Below, in pieces: positions 6,747 to 15,635 of a DNA stretch of 61,635 nt. Position numbers and translations under genes: made by a program. Under the pieces are notes generated by a model. That model worked only from the letters and a program-made list of their open reading frames with translations. It was not told the DNA's origin and made no database searches. Position 1 is the first letter of the stretch; the number at the start of each line of letters is the position of its first letter. The stretch spans positions 1-61,635 of the forward strand of contig JANYHN010000035.1 of the NCBI GenBank assembly GCA_025359045.1, given 5' to 3'. Origin of the DNA: Hyphomicrobiales bacterium. Its GTDB lineage: Bacteria; Pseudomonadota; Alphaproteobacteria; Rhizobiales; Aestuariivirgaceae.

Positions 6747-7739
6747 TTATGAAACCTTCACAGGCTTTCCTGTTTTCCAGCTTTCAGTAGCAGCTTCGGC
6801 CAGCCTCTGCGCTTGCAAGCCGTCATAGCCATTGGGCTTTGGATCGCGATTGCCCGTTTCCACCGCGTTGATAAATGTATTGAGTTCGTTGGCGTAGGCG
6901 GCACCATAACGCTCTAGGAAGAAGTTTTGGATCGGATCGGATTTGTAACCCCATTTGCTCAGAACCTCGACCGTCGTGTTGTGCACGTTCTTGGCATGCA
7001 CCATACCTTTTGACCCATGCACTTCCATGCGCTGATCATAACCATAGGTGGCACGGCGCGAATTGGTAATGACGGCAATCTTGCCTGAAGCGGTTTGCAT
7101 TTGAACGGCTGCCGTATCAACATCGCCCGCTTCACCAATGGCTTTGTCAACCAAGGCAGCGCCTAAAGCATTGACGGTGATGAATTCTTCGCCGACAAGA
7201 AAACGCGCCATATCAAAATCATGGATCATCATATCAGCGAATATTCCACCCGAACCTTTGACATATTCAGCAGGCGGTGGAGAGGGGTCACGGCTGATAA
7301 CGGTGCACATTTCCACATCGCCAATATCACCGCGGCGGATCACTTGTTCAAGTTCTGCAAAGTTTGGATCGAAGCGGCGGTTGAAACCGATCATCAACGT
7401 GGATTTGTTTTTCTCAACCACTTTCAATGTTTCTTCAATCGTAGACACTTTCATCGACACAGGCTTTTCGCACATAATGGCTTTGCCATGGTTGGAAGCA
7501 GCTTGAATTTGCTCAGCATGAAACCCGGTGGGTGAACCGATGAGGACAGCATCCACATCCTTGGCTTTCATAATTTCATCAACGGAAGCGACCTTAGCCC
7601 CATATTGATCTGCCAAAGCTTGTGCCGCAGCAGGCACTGCGTCGGCAATATAAACCAGTTTTGCCTTCGGGTTTGAAGCGATGGTCTTGGCGTGAACTTT
7701 GCCGATGCGGCCTGCGCCAATAACACCAAATCTAATCAT
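6747..7739 (-). CDS. iolG: Gfo/Idh/MocA oxidoreductase, probable inositol 2-dehydrogenase
   Basis: A 330-aa NAD-dependent sugar/polyol dehydrogenase. The N-terminal Rossmann motif GAGRIGKVH (about residues 8-16), the conserved EKPVS (about 95-99) that carries the catalytic lysine, and a downstream HDFD in the substrate domain all match the family, with overall similarity strongest to inositol 2-dehydrogenase, which oxidises myo-inositol to scyllo-inosose. No other iol genes are nearby, so the real substrate could be another polyol, in keeping with the adjacent mannitol/sorbitol operon. The gene lies 12 bp after the ferredoxin reductase gene, and the two are probably cotranscribed. Confidence 0.8.
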   Translation of the reverse strand: MIRFGVIGAGRIGKVHAKTIASNPKAKLVYIADAVPAAAQALADQYGAKVASVDEIMKAKDVDAVLIGSPTGFHAEQIQAASNHGKAIMCEKPVSMKVSTIEETLKVVEKNKSTLMIGFNRRFDPNFAELEQVIRRGDIGDVEMCTVISRDPSPPPAEYVKGSGGIFADMMIHDFDMARFLVGEEFITVNALGAALVDKAIGEAGDVDTAAVQMQTASGKIAVITNSRRATYGYDQRMEVHGSKGMVHAKNVHNTTVEVLSKWGYKSDPIQNFFLERYGAAYANELNTFINAVETGNRDPKPNGYDGLQAQRLAEAATESWKTGKPVKVS

Positions 7740-7751
7740 GCTTTAACTCCA

Positions 7752-8972
7752 TTATGATTTCAGGAATGTCTTGAGTTGAATATTTTCATCCTCAAGATCA
7801 GAAATACGCGGATTAATGTTTTTGGCAATGAGCATTTCTGCCAAACGCACATCGCGTGAAATCGAATTGCCAGGCCCAATGCCACTCGCACCCACTAAAC
7901 GGTCTTCATTTGTGAGATGAAAGATAATAAAAGATTCGGCAGAGAGTTGGCGTCTCACAGCTTTTGTTGCCTGTTCACTCATGCCAGCAATCTGCAAAGT
8001 GAGATCAAATTGATCAGACCAGAACCAAGGAATGGCGTTGTGAACTTTCCTGCCACCTAACATATTGAGGACGGCAGTGTTGGCTTGATCAGAAGCACTG
8101 CGCCACGCCTCCAAGCGCGTACGCTTGCCGCCAAAATGGCCATGCGGAAAATTGCAGCAATCGCCAGCGGCGTAAATATTGGGATCACTGCTGCGCAACT
8201 GTTCGTCACAAACAATGCCATTATCAATTGTAAGTCCAGCCTCGCTCGCCAGCGAGACTTCGGGTGCAGCACCAATACCAGCAATGATCACATCAGCCGC
8301 AATCACCCGGCCATCAGCCAAATGTACTGCATTTTTTTCGAGTTTCATTAGGCCAGTTCCTGTGAGCAGTTTCACGCCGTGAGCAATATGTTTTTCGTGA
8401 ACTGTCTTGGCAATGGCTTCTGGCACACCACGCATAAGGATGCGTGGCTGGGCCTCGATAAGTGTTACATCGCAGCCAAGTTTGTTGGCACTTGCCGCCA
8501 ACTCCAGCCCGATGAATCCTCCGCCAATAATGACGACTTTCTTATTTGGTTTAAAAGCTTCGCGTAAAACTTCAGCATCGCCAAAGTCGCGAAGTAACAA
8601 AGCATGTTCGCCACCTTCTAAGTTCAGCTTTCGCGGCTTGGCTCCAGTCGCAATTAAAAGTTTTTCGTAAACCACTGAAACACCGGTGCTCAATGTAACA
8701 GTTTTGGTCTTCACATCCAACTTTAAGGCCTTGGCATTGCGCATGAAGGTGGCACCTAGCGAACGCAATTGATCATCATCGAGTAATAGTGCGGGGGTTG
8801 GGGCTTCTGCCGCAGAGATGGCAGCTTTTGAAAGCGGTGGGCGATCATAAGGTAAGAACGACTCTTCACCGATTAGTGTAATCGCGCCCTTATAGTCAGC
8901 CGCGCGTAAAGCAATCACCGCCCTGGCACCCGCCATGCCAGCACCAACAATCACCATGCCAACGTTACTCAT
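7752..8972 (-). CDS. FAD-dependent NAD(P)H:ferredoxin/rubredoxin reductase
   Basis: A 406-aa flavoprotein of the putidaredoxin/rhodocoxin reductase group. It has an N-terminal FAD motif GAGMAG (about residues 9-14), a second dinucleotide motif IIGGGFIGLE (about 148-157) for NAD(P)H, an ATG motif LLIATGAKPRKL, and YAAGDC near residue 270 for FAD. Such enzymes feed electrons to small ferredoxins that serve oxygenases. No ferredoxin or oxygenase is adjacent; iolG follows 12 bp downstream. Its partner is therefore unknown; an oxygenase elsewhere is most likely. Directly upstream lies an rmlC remnant. Confidence 0.88.
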   Translation of the reverse strand: MSNVGMVIVGAGMAGARAVIALRAADYKGAITLIGEESFLPYDRPPLSKAAISAAEAPTPALLLDDDQLRSLGATFMRNAKALKLDVKTKTVTLSTGVSVVYEKLLIATGAKPRKLNLEGGEHALLLRDFGDAEVLREAFKPNKKVVIIGGGFIGLELAASANKLGCDVTLIEAQPRILMRGVPEAIAKTVHEKHIAHGVKLLTGTGLMKLEKNAVHLADGRVIAADVIIAGIGAAPEVSLASEAGLTIDNGIVCDEQLRSSDPNIYAAGDCCNFPHGHFGGKRTRLEAWRSASDQANTAVLNMLGGRKVHNAIPWFWSDQFDLTLQIAGMSEQATKAVRRQLSAESFIIFHLTNEDRLVGASGIGPGNSISRDVRLAEMLIAKNINPRISDLEDENIQLKTFLKS

Positions 8973-9008
8973 CCAGAAACTGCCTTATTTGATTTTCTTG
9001 TGTCACGC

Positions 9009-9260
9009 TTATTCAAACCATTCGCCCCGCGCAATGGAATTTAACGATGGAGCCAATGCGTCTTTATCCGAAAGGAGCGGAGACACTTTCCCGGGTAACG
9101 GCCAATTAATCGCAAGGTCCGCATCATCCCACCGCAAAGCACGTTCCTCATTCTTGGCATAATGATTATTCACTTTGTATTGCACGCTAACATGCGGTTC
9201 CAAAGTTAGAAATCCATGCGCGAATCCTGTTGGGATGTAAAGTTGACAAATTAAATTCCA
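9009..9260 (-). pseudogene. 3' remnant of dTDP-4-dehydrorhamnose 3,5-epimerase (rmlC)
   Basis: The minus strand encodes QLYIPTGFAHGFLTLEPH, then VQYKVNNHYA and RWDDADLAINWP, a close match to the C-terminal half of RmlC, including the IPxGFAHGF strand. The frame is open for only 84 codons before TAA at 9261-9263, and no start codon or N-terminal half (with the catalytic His/Asp region) is found upstream, where the HAD operon begins. It is a truncated relic, probably left by a rearrangement that brought the polyol operon next to this point. A short ATG-initiated piece (from 9203) lacks the cupin core and is unlikely to work. The rest of 8973-9362 holds no gene that I can see. Confidence 0.8.
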
Positions 9261-9362
9261 TTACAGTGTAAAATACGAGATGCTCTTATTGAATGATTGG
9301 AAGTTTTGAAGCAATAGGAAGTCTAAAGCGGTTCGTCAGAAAGATTGTGAGGCGGGTTACTA

Positions 9363-10061
9363 ATGCCGAATTCGAATATATCTGCTGTCATCTTTGATTG
9401 CGATGGCGTTTTGGTTGATAGCGAAATGCTGAGCGCCGGCGTGTTAAAAGCAATGATGGCAGAGCATGACATGCCATTATCGGTCGATATGTTTAGAGAT
9501 ATTTTTTTAGGTCGAAGTTTTGCCAATGGCAAAGCCCGGGTCAAGGCCGTATTAGATTTTGACCTTCCCGAAGATTTTGAAAACCAATACCGCGAACGTC
9601 TATTTGATGAACTGACACAAAAACTTCACGCAATGCCAGGGATCGAAGATGTACTTTCATCATTGAAAGCGCCCTATTGTGTAGCGACTGGAAGCAGCCC
9701 GAAGCGGCTGGCGCTATCATTGGATGTTGCGGGCCTCAGCAAATATTTCAATGGAAACAGATACACATCTTCTGAAGTAAAACACGGAAAGCCTGCTCCT
9801 GATCTGTGCTACTACGCTGCAGAAAAAATGAGTATGTCACATCAAAATTGTCTGGTGATCGAAGATAGCGAAATGGGGATTCTTGCTGCAAAAGCTGCCG
9901 GAATGGAAGTTTGGCACTTTGCCGGCGGAGCTCACATTGAAGCTGGCTATCATCTTCCAGAAAATTTGACAGTGGCCAAAACCTTTGTTGACATGCCAAG
10001 CTTACAAACAGCTCTAGCTGATATGGGGTTATGTGACCAAATTTCACGCTTAAAACTTTGA
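9363..10061 (+). CDS. HAD-superfamily sugar-phosphate phosphatase
   Basis: A 232-aa haloacid dehalogenase-like hydrolase with motif I DCDGVLVDSE (about residues 12-21), motif II TGSS (about 110), motif III lysine in KHGKPAPD (about 140) and motif IV IEDSEMG (about 162-168): all four catalytic motifs are intact. The small cap domain matches the beta-phosphoglucomutase/phosphoglycolate group. It heads the polyol operon 12 bp before the SorC-type regulator; in related smo operons a HAD phosphatase has the same place, so it may dephosphorylate a sugar or polyol phosphate. Exact substrate unknown. Confidence 0.85.
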   Translation: MPNSNISAVIFDCDGVLVDSEMLSAGVLKAMMAEHDMPLSVDMFRDIFLGRSFANGKARVKAVLDFDLPEDFENQYRERLFDELTQKLHAMPGIEDVLSSLKAPYCVATGSSPKRLALSLDVAGLSKYFNGNRYTSSEVKHGKPAPDLCYYAAEKMSMSHQNCLVIEDSEMGILAAKAAGMEVWHFAGGAHIEAGYHLPENLTVAKTFVDMPSLQTALADMGLCDQISRLKL

Positions 10062-10073
10062 AGGAACAAATGG

Positions 10074-11027
10074 GTGGCGCGTAAACATGAAGACGAAACG
10101 AACCGGTTAGATATCGCAGCGCGCGCTGGTTGGCTCTATTACATTGCTGGCAACACGCAAGACGAGATCGCTAGAAAACTTGGCGTATCGCGGCAAACGG
10201 CACAGCGACTGGTGTCAATGTCAATATCTGAAAAGCTCATTCGCGTGCGGCTTGATCATCCCATTGGCCGCTGTCTCGAGTTGGCTGAGAAAATTAAAGC
10301 TAAATTCGACATTGATTTCTGTGAAATTGTGCCAAGCGATCCAGAAAATAATGCGCTTGCCATTGGTGTGGCCGCCGCCGCCGCGGCTGAACTTGAGCGT
10401 TACCTCGTATCATCTCATCCGGTTATTGTTGCCATGGGCACGGGTCGAATGTTGCGCGCCGTTGCCGATCAGCTGACACCAATGGATTGTCCGCAACACA
10501 AAATTGTTTCTTTAGTTGGCAACATCGCGCCAGATGGTTCGGCATCTATGTATGATGCGGTCAGCCGTGTCGCTGAGCGTGTAGGGGCATCACATTATCC
10601 AATGCCATTGCCAGTGATAGCAACAACAATTCACGAAAGAAATTTATTATTGTCGCAAAAAACATTACGAAACGTGGTGGAGCTGGCAAGTCAGGCAGAT
10701 GTGACTTTCGTAGGCTTAGGCAGCGTTGGCGATGATGCCGCCTTGCTGAGAGACGGCTTTGTTAAACCAGACGAAATGCGTGCAGTATTGCGAGCGGGCG
10801 CCGTGGGCGAAATTGTGGGCTGGTCGTATGATGACAAGGGCAATTTAATCGAAGGTTTAACCAACGACCGCGTGCTCAGCGTGCCGTTGACGAGGCCTGC
10901 AATGCGAAAAATGATTGGCGTTGTAATGGCATCAGAGCGGATCAAGGCCGTGCGCGGCGCATTGACTGGGAAACTGGTCAATGGACTAATTACCAATGAA
11001 GCTATGGCGATCCAACTACTGAATTGA
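10074..11027 (+). CDS. smoC: SorC/DeoR-type sugar-binding transcriptional regulator of the polyol operon
   Basis: A 317-aa regulator with an N-terminal HTH (AGNTQDEIARKLGVSRQTAQR, about residues 24-44) and a C-terminal sugar-binding domain of the SorC family (GTGRML, GLGSVGDDAALL). GTG 10074 is the start, with AAGGA about 8 nt upstream; the nearby ATG at 10070 is out of frame. Such regulators bind a phosphorylated or free sugar and control the adjacent transport operon. A palindrome at 11055-11069, just downstream and ahead of the binding-protein gene, is a good candidate operator. Symbol given by analogy with polyol operons; the effector is inferred. Confidence 0.82.
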   Translation: MARKHEDETNRLDIAARAGWLYYIAGNTQDEIARKLGVSRQTAQRLVSMSISEKLIRVRLDHPIGRCLELAEKIKAKFDIDFCEIVPSDPENNALAIGVAAAAAAELERYLVSSHPVIVAMGTGRMLRAVADQLTPMDCPQHKIVSLVGNIAPDGSASMYDAVSRVAERVGASHYPMPLPVIATTIHERNLLLSQKTLRNVVELASQADVTFVGLGSVGDDAALLRDGFVKPDEMRAVLRAGAVGEIVGWSYDDKGNLIEGLTNDRVLSVPLTRPAMRKMIGVVMASERIKAVRGALTGKLVNGLITNEAMAIQLLN

Positions 11028-11054
11028 TACGACAAAAATCAAGCGATTTGGTGC

Positions 11055-11080
11055 ATTGCAATATGCAATTGCTATTGACT
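11055..11080 (+). promoter_or_regulatory. Candidate operator/promoter of polyol transporter
   Basis: ATTGCA-ATA-TGCAAT (11055-11069) is a perfect palindrome, directly followed by a plausible -35 box TTGACT (11075-11080); AT-rich -10 candidates lie near 11098-11108. Placement between the SorC-type regulator and the binding-protein gene fits the regulator's binding site overlapping the promoter. GGAGG at 11141-11145 is the ribosome binding site. Confidence 0.5.
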
Positions 11081-11152
11081 CATTTTCATTATCGATTGAG
11101 TATATGCTCTATCTGTTGGCAAAAGCTCACAGACCTTTTGGGAGGAATGTTA

Positions 11153-12460
11153 ATGAAATCCGTAGTTAAGGGCGTGCTCGGCGCGTTCGCAATGGCCGCT
11201 TTGGCCACTACAGCACTCGCTGCTGACACCACATTGACCATTGCCACCGTAAACAACGGTGACATGATCCGCATGCAAAAATACACTGACGATTTTACCA
11301 AAGCCAACCCCGGCATAAAGTTAAACTGGGTCACTTTGGAAGAAAATGATCTTCGTCAAAAAGTAACAAAAGATATTTCAACCAAGGGCGGCCAATATGA
11401 CGTGCTGACCATCGGGATGTATGAAACTCCAATTTGGGGCAAAAAGGGTTGGCTCGTTCCACTCAAAGGCCTTGATGATCCAAAAGACATTTTGCCTGCA
11501 GTTGCTGGTGGTCTTTCTGTAGATGGTAAGCTTTTTGCGGCCCCATTCTATGGTGAAAGCTCTTTCGTGATGTATCGTAAAGACCTGATGGCAAAAGCTG
11601 GCCTTAAAATGTCAGACGCGCCAACGTGGGACGAAATCATCGCGGCTGCTGGAAAGATGACCGATCGCGCCAATGGCATAAACGGCATTTGTTTGCGTGG
11701 TAAAGCCGGTTGGGGCGAAAACATGGCCTTTATCGGTTCCATGGCAAACTCCTTTGGCGCTCGCTGGTTTGACGAAAAGTGGCACCCACAATTCGACACA
11801 CAAGAATGGAAAGACACCCTCAACACTTATTTGAAAGTGATGAAGGATTCAGGCCCAGCTGGCGCTTCGGGCAACGGCTTCTCTGAAAATCTCGCTCTTT
11901 TCCAAACCGGTAAATGCGGCATGTGGGCAGACGCAACTGCCGCTGCTTCATTCACCATTGATGCAAAAGCTTCAAAAGTTGCTGATCAAGTGGGCTTCAC
12001 CATTGCGCCTGACAAAGGCCTTGGTAAGCGCGCGAATTGGCTCTGGGCTTGGGCACTTGCAGTTCCTGCAGGTTCCAAGAAAGTTGACGCAGCTGAGAAG
12101 TTCATCAGCTGGGCTACTTCCAAGCATTATGGCGAAATGATTGCGGCTAAAGAGGGCTGGGCAAATGTGCCTCCCGGTACACGTACATCACTGTATGCTA
12201 ACCCAGAATATCAGAAAGTTCCATTTGCTGCGATGACTCTCGCATCAATGAACGCTGCTGATCCTCTGCATCCAACCGTAAAGCCAGTACCATACGTGGG
12301 CGTGCAATTTGCTTCCATTCCTGAGTTTGCGGGCATCGGCACGAAGGTGGGTGAAATGTTCTCAGCCGCTCTTGCAGGCCAAATGACTGCGGATGAAGCT
12401 TTGAAAGCAGCACAAGACTATACAACTGCTGAAATGACCAAAGCTGGTTACATCAAGTAA
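11153..12460 (+). CDS. smoE: Polyol (sorbitol/mannitol) ABC transporter periplasmic binding protein
   Basis: A 435-aa family 1 extracellular solute-binding protein. It opens with a signal peptide (KSVVKGVLGAFAMAALATTALA, cut near residue 23-24) and then TTLTIATVNNGDMIRMQ, typical of sorbitol/mannitol binders. It captures the polyol in the periplasm for the SmoFGK complex. ATG 11153 is chosen over ATG 11147 because GGAGG ends 7 nt before it. The first gene of the transporter proper, it is separated from the permeases by 232 bp of hairpin-rich sequence, which would keep the binding protein more abundant than the membrane parts. Confidence 0.88.
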   Translation: MKSVVKGVLGAFAMAALATTALAADTTLTIATVNNGDMIRMQKYTDDFTKANPGIKLNWVTLEENDLRQKVTKDISTKGGQYDVLTIGMYETPIWGKKGWLVPLKGLDDPKDILPAVAGGLSVDGKLFAAPFYGESSFVMYRKDLMAKAGLKMSDAPTWDEIIAAAGKMTDRANGINGICLRGKAGWGENMAFIGSMANSFGARWFDEKWHPQFDTQEWKDTLNTYLKVMKDSGPAGASGNGFSENLALFQTGKCGMWADATAAASFTIDAKASKVADQVGFTIAPDKGLGKRANWLWAWALAVPAGSKKVDAAEKFISWATSKHYGEMIAAKEGWANVPPGTRTSLYANPEYQKVPFAAMTLASMNAADPLHPTVKPVPYVGVQFASIPEFAGIGTKVGEMFSAALAGQMTADEALKAAQDYTTAEMTKAGYIK

Positions 12461-12468
12461 TCGAAATT

Positions 12469-12662
12469 GGGCGGTCGAAGGGGGCCGACCGCCCAACATT
12501 TCTCAAAAATCTTTTAAAATCGGCTTTGAATAAAGGCTCAATGTTTTGCTGCACGCTGAGGCGTGAGAGAAAGCAGGCGTTGGATATTTGCTCAAAATCG
12601 ATGTCTCCGTTAATGTGCGGAGTGTTGAACGGTAATTGTCGAAAAGCCTCCGCTAGAGAGGC
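12469..12662 (+). promoter_or_regulatory. Intercistronic hairpins between binding protein and permease genes
   Basis: GGGCGGTCG (12469-12477) pairs with CGACCGCCC (12486-12494); CACGC/GCGTG (12552-12565), CTCCG/CGGAG (12605-12622) and GCCTC/GAGGC (12646-12662) form three further small stems. None has a strong T-tract, so they are better read as mRNA stabilisers or partial attenuators after the binding-protein gene, a common device in ABC operons, than as full terminators. Confidence 0.5.
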
Positions 12663-12692
12663 GTTGATTTAAGTAATCAGGCAGGGAACAGC

Positions 12693-13559
12693 ATGGCTAC
12701 AAACCAATCTCGGGCTATCGGAAAATTGGCGCTGGCGCCTTCATTGATTGTGCTATCAGCTTGGGCTTTCGTACCATTGGCGCTGACAATCTATTTTGCG
12801 TTCCTGCGCTATAATCTGCAAGATCCAGACAACACCAGTTGGTTTGGCCTTTCCAATTTTTATTATTTTCTGAACGATCCCTATTTTGTTAAAGACTTCA
12901 TCAACACAATCTTGCTTGTTGGTTCAACCATAATCTTGACTATAACTGGTGGCGTTGGCTTGGCTATTTTACTCGATCAGCCATTCTGGGGCCGGGGCAT
13001 CGTTCGGCTCTTGATGATTTCCCCCTTCTTCATCATGCCAACCGTTTCGTCATTGGTGTGGAAAAACCTCATCATGCATCCGGTCTTCGGTCTGTTTGCA
13101 GGTATACAAAGATTTTTTGGTTCAACTGAACCCATTGATTGGTTTGGTCATTATCCCCTGATTTCGGTTATTATCATCGTAACGTGGCAATGGCTGCCAT
13201 ACGCGACACTCATTTTGTTGACCGCCATGCAATCGCTAGACGGCGAACAAAAAGATGCAGCTGCCATGGATGGCGCTCCACCATTGAGCTATTTCCGCTA
13301 TATTGTTTTGCCACATCTTTCTCGCCCGATCACGGTTGTCATACTTATTGAAACAATTTTCCTTCTCAATATTTTTGCAGAAATCAAAGTGACAAGCGTT
13401 GGTGGCTTTGCTGGCAATTTGACTTACCTCGTATTCTCGCAATTGAATGACGCCAATGATGTGGGCGCAGCAGCAGCAGGCGGCATTATTGCTGTTATCC
13501 TCGCCAATATCGTTTCTTACTTCCTCGTCCGCATCGTCGGCAAGAATTTGGAGGGCTAA
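12693..13559 (+). CDS. smoF: Polyol ABC transporter permease, MalF-type
   Basis: A 288-aa inner-membrane permease with six predicted helices. The EAA loop that contacts the ATPase is visible at about residues 190-212 (DAAAMDGAPPLSYFRYIVLPHL). It pairs with the second permease 3 bp downstream and the ATPase that follows to carry sorbitol/mannitol-type polyols. Weak Shine-Dalgarno AGGGA precedes ATG 12693. Substrate is inferred from the operon's mannitol 2-dehydrogenase. Confidence 0.9.
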   Translation: MATNQSRAIGKLALAPSLIVLSAWAFVPLALTIYFAFLRYNLQDPDNTSWFGLSNFYYFLNDPYFVKDFINTILLVGSTIILTITGGVGLAILLDQPFWGRGIVRLLMISPFFIMPTVSSLVWKNLIMHPVFGLFAGIQRFFGSTEPIDWFGHYPLISVIIIVTWQWLPYATLILLTAMQSLDGEQKDAAAMDGAPPLSYFRYIVLPHLSRPITVVILIETIFLLNIFAEIKVTSVGGFAGNLTYLVFSQLNDANDVGAAAAGGIIAVILANIVSYFLVRIVGKNLEG

Positions 13560-13562
13560 ATT

Positions 13563-14609
13563 ATGGCGCTTAAGCAAACGACCGGACAAAAAATTACCAT
13601 CACTATCGTCGCCTGGGTCATCGGTTTACTGCTGTTTTTCCCGATATTGTGGACGGCAATTGCAGCTTTCAAAACTGAATCTGATGCCTATACATTGCCC
13701 CAAAACTTCCTGACCACGCCGTGGACGCTGGAAAATTTTGGCATTGTGCAGGAACGTTCGGACTATGTGCTCTATATCCGCAACACGGTCATCATTGCAG
13801 GATTATCAACACTGTTGGGATTAGTCTTTGCAGTGCCTGCAGCATGGTCAATGGCTTTTGCACCACAGTCAAAGCCAACAAATAACTGGAGCGGCTATAA
13901 GTGGCTGGCGATTATTTTTGGTTCGGCTGGTCTTGCTGCGCTTGTTCTTTATTTCATGGGTTGGCATCCAACCAACTTCCTCGTTGGGATCATTTTGTTG
14001 CTTATGTTTGTGGTCCCAGTTTCGGCATGGGTGTGGACACGAGCAACAAAAGACACGTTGCTCTGGATGTTATCGACAAAGATGATGCCGCCTGCGGGTG
14101 CACTGATTTCAATCTATCTTTTGTTTAACCGCAACGGTTTGATTTACAAGGATTGGGGTTGGATTGACTTAAGCGATTATAATTTGGTCGATAGCTTCTG
14201 GGGCATGGTACCCCTGGTGATGCTGCTCAACCTGCCAATCATCATCTGGATGCTCTACACATATTTTAAGGAATTGCCGGTTGAAATTCTAGAAGCGGCA
14301 CGCATGGACGGAGCCTCGTTGTGGAATGAGCTCACGCAAGTTTTGACGCCCATGGCCATGCCCGGAATTGCGTCAACCTGCCTGCTTAATTTGATCTTGG
14401 CGTGGAATGAGGCATTCTGGTCCTTGAACCTTACCAACAAATTTGCTGCGCCTTTGAGCTTCTTTATTTCGGAGTACTCAAGCCCGGAAGGGCAATTCTG
14501 GGCCAAGCTTTCGGCAGCGTCCATCATGGCCATTGTGCCGATTCTTATCGTCGGCTGGTTCTCACAAAAACAACTTGTACGCGGTCTTACATTCGGAGCA
14601 GTGAAATAA
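13563..14609 (+). CDS. smoG: Polyol ABC transporter permease, MalG-type, with extra two-helix insertion
   Basis: A 348-aa permease, about 60-70 residues longer than usual MalG-type partners (about 276-290 aa). The usual core is continuous up to [10 protein letters not shown] (about residue 101) and resumes at [16 protein letters not shown] (about 162); between them lie two added hydrophobic segments, [20 protein letters not shown] and a following [18 protein letters not shown]. In frame and without stops, the insertion appears to be real protein. The EAA loop ([15 protein letters not shown], about 241-255) is intact, so the subunit should still engage the ATPase. How the two extra helices keep topology (an even number does) and what they do is unknown. 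Confidence 0.85.
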   Translation: MALKQTTGQKITITIVAWVIGLLLFFPILWTAIAAFKTESDAYTLPQNFLTTPWTLENFGIVQERSDYVLYIRNTVIIAGLSTLLGLVFAVPAAWSMAFAPQSKPTNNWSGYKWLAIIFGSAGLAALVLYFMGWHPTNFLVGIILLLMFVVPVSAWVWTRATKDTLLWMLSTKMMPPAGALISIYLLFNRNGLIYKDWGWIDLSDYNLVDSFWGMVPLVMLLNLPIIIWMLYTYFKELPVEILEAARMDGASLWNELTQVLTPMAMPGIASTCLLNLILAWNEAFWSLNLTNKFAAPLSFFISEYSSPEGQFWAKLSAASIMAIVPILIVGWFSQKQLVRGLTFGAVK

Positions 14610-14610
14610 A

Positions 14611-15612
14611 ATGGGCACGATTCAACTCAAAAAAGTCCGCAAAGCCTTTGGCGAATCCATTATCATTCCGGGTGCTGATCTCGACATCAAGCACGGCGAA
14701 TTCATCGTCTTCGTCGGCCCATCAGGCTGTGGCAAATCAACTTTGTTGCGGATGATTGCGGGTTTGGAAGATCTAACGTCTGGTGAAATCTTAATCGACG
14801 GCAAAGATTGTTCTGATGCTGCACCCGCAAGCCGTGGACTTTCAATGGTTTTCCAATCCTACGCGCTATATCCCCATATGAGTGTGCGCAACAACATTGC
14901 ATTCGGCCTCAAAATGGCTGGCGAAACGCCAGAGCAAATTGCGCCGAAGGTCGCCAAAGCAGCCGAAACTTTAAACCTAACTGAATATCTTGATCGTAAA
15001 CCCGGCCAGCTTTCCGGCGGTCAGCGTCAACGCGTGGCCATTGGCCGAGCTATTGTGCGCAATCCTTCAGGCTTTTTGTTTGACGAACCATTATCAAATC
15101 TTGATGCCGCCTTACGCGTCAATATGCGCATTTTCATCATGCAACTGCATAAAGATTTGGGCGCAACTATGGTTTATGTAACCCATGACCAGGTTGAAGC
15201 CATGACCATGGCAGACCGTATTGTGGTGTTGAACCGTGGTAATATTGAGCAAGTGGGTTCACCGCTGGAACTATACAACAAGCCGAATTCTAAATTTGTT
15301 GCGGGCTTTATTGGATCGCCCAAAATGAATTTCATAGAAGGCAGTATAGCCGCAAAACACAAAGCCAAAACAATTGGAGTTCGCCCCGAACATATTGATA
15401 TTGTTTCGGGCAAAGGCGAGTGGCAGGGCAAGATTTTGCTGACCGAACATTTAGGCTCAGATTCATTTTTGCACATCGATGCTGGCGATGCAGGTCGCTT
15501 TGTGGTGCGTGCGCCCGGCGAGTTCGCAGGCAAACCTGGCGATAGCATTTCACTGAAACCTGACGCCGCTCGCATCCATAAGTTTGATGCGCAAGATCTT
15601 TCAATTCGTTGA
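14611..15612 (+). CDS. smoK: Polyol ABC transporter ATP-binding protein, MalK/UgpC type
   Basis: A 333-aa ABC ATPase with Walker [10 protein letters not shown] (about residues 36-44), Q-loop, signature LSGGQRQR (about 134-141), Walker B FLFDEP and H-loop VTHD, followed by a C-terminal OB-like regulatory domain of the CUT1 family. It drives polyol uptake with the two permeases. It starts 1 bp after the smoG stop. A weak start context suggests translational coupling. Confidence 0.92.
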   Translation: MGTIQLKKVRKAFGESIIIPGADLDIKHGEFIVFVGPSGCGKSTLLRMIAGLEDLTSGEILIDGKDCSDAAPASRGLSMVFQSYALYPHMSVRNNIAFGLKMAGETPEQIAPKVAKAAETLNLTEYLDRKPGQLSGGQRQRVAIGRAIVRNPSGFLFDEPLSNLDAALRVNMRIFIMQLHKDLGATMVYVTHDQVEAMTMADRIVVLNRGNIEQVGSPLELYNKPNSKFVAGFIGSPKMNFIEGSIAAKHKAKTIGVRPEHIDIVSGKGEWQGKILLTEHLGSDSFLHIDAGDAGRFVVRAPGEFAGKPGDSISLKPDAARIHKFDAQDLSIR

Positions 15613-15635
15613 TAATCTGAGACTGTGAGTGCCCA

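Noticed and set aside
9009..9203. Independent small gene starting at ATG 9203
   Set aside because: The frame is the tail of rmlC and continues upstream to 9260 as recognisable RmlC sequence; it lacks the catalytic half.
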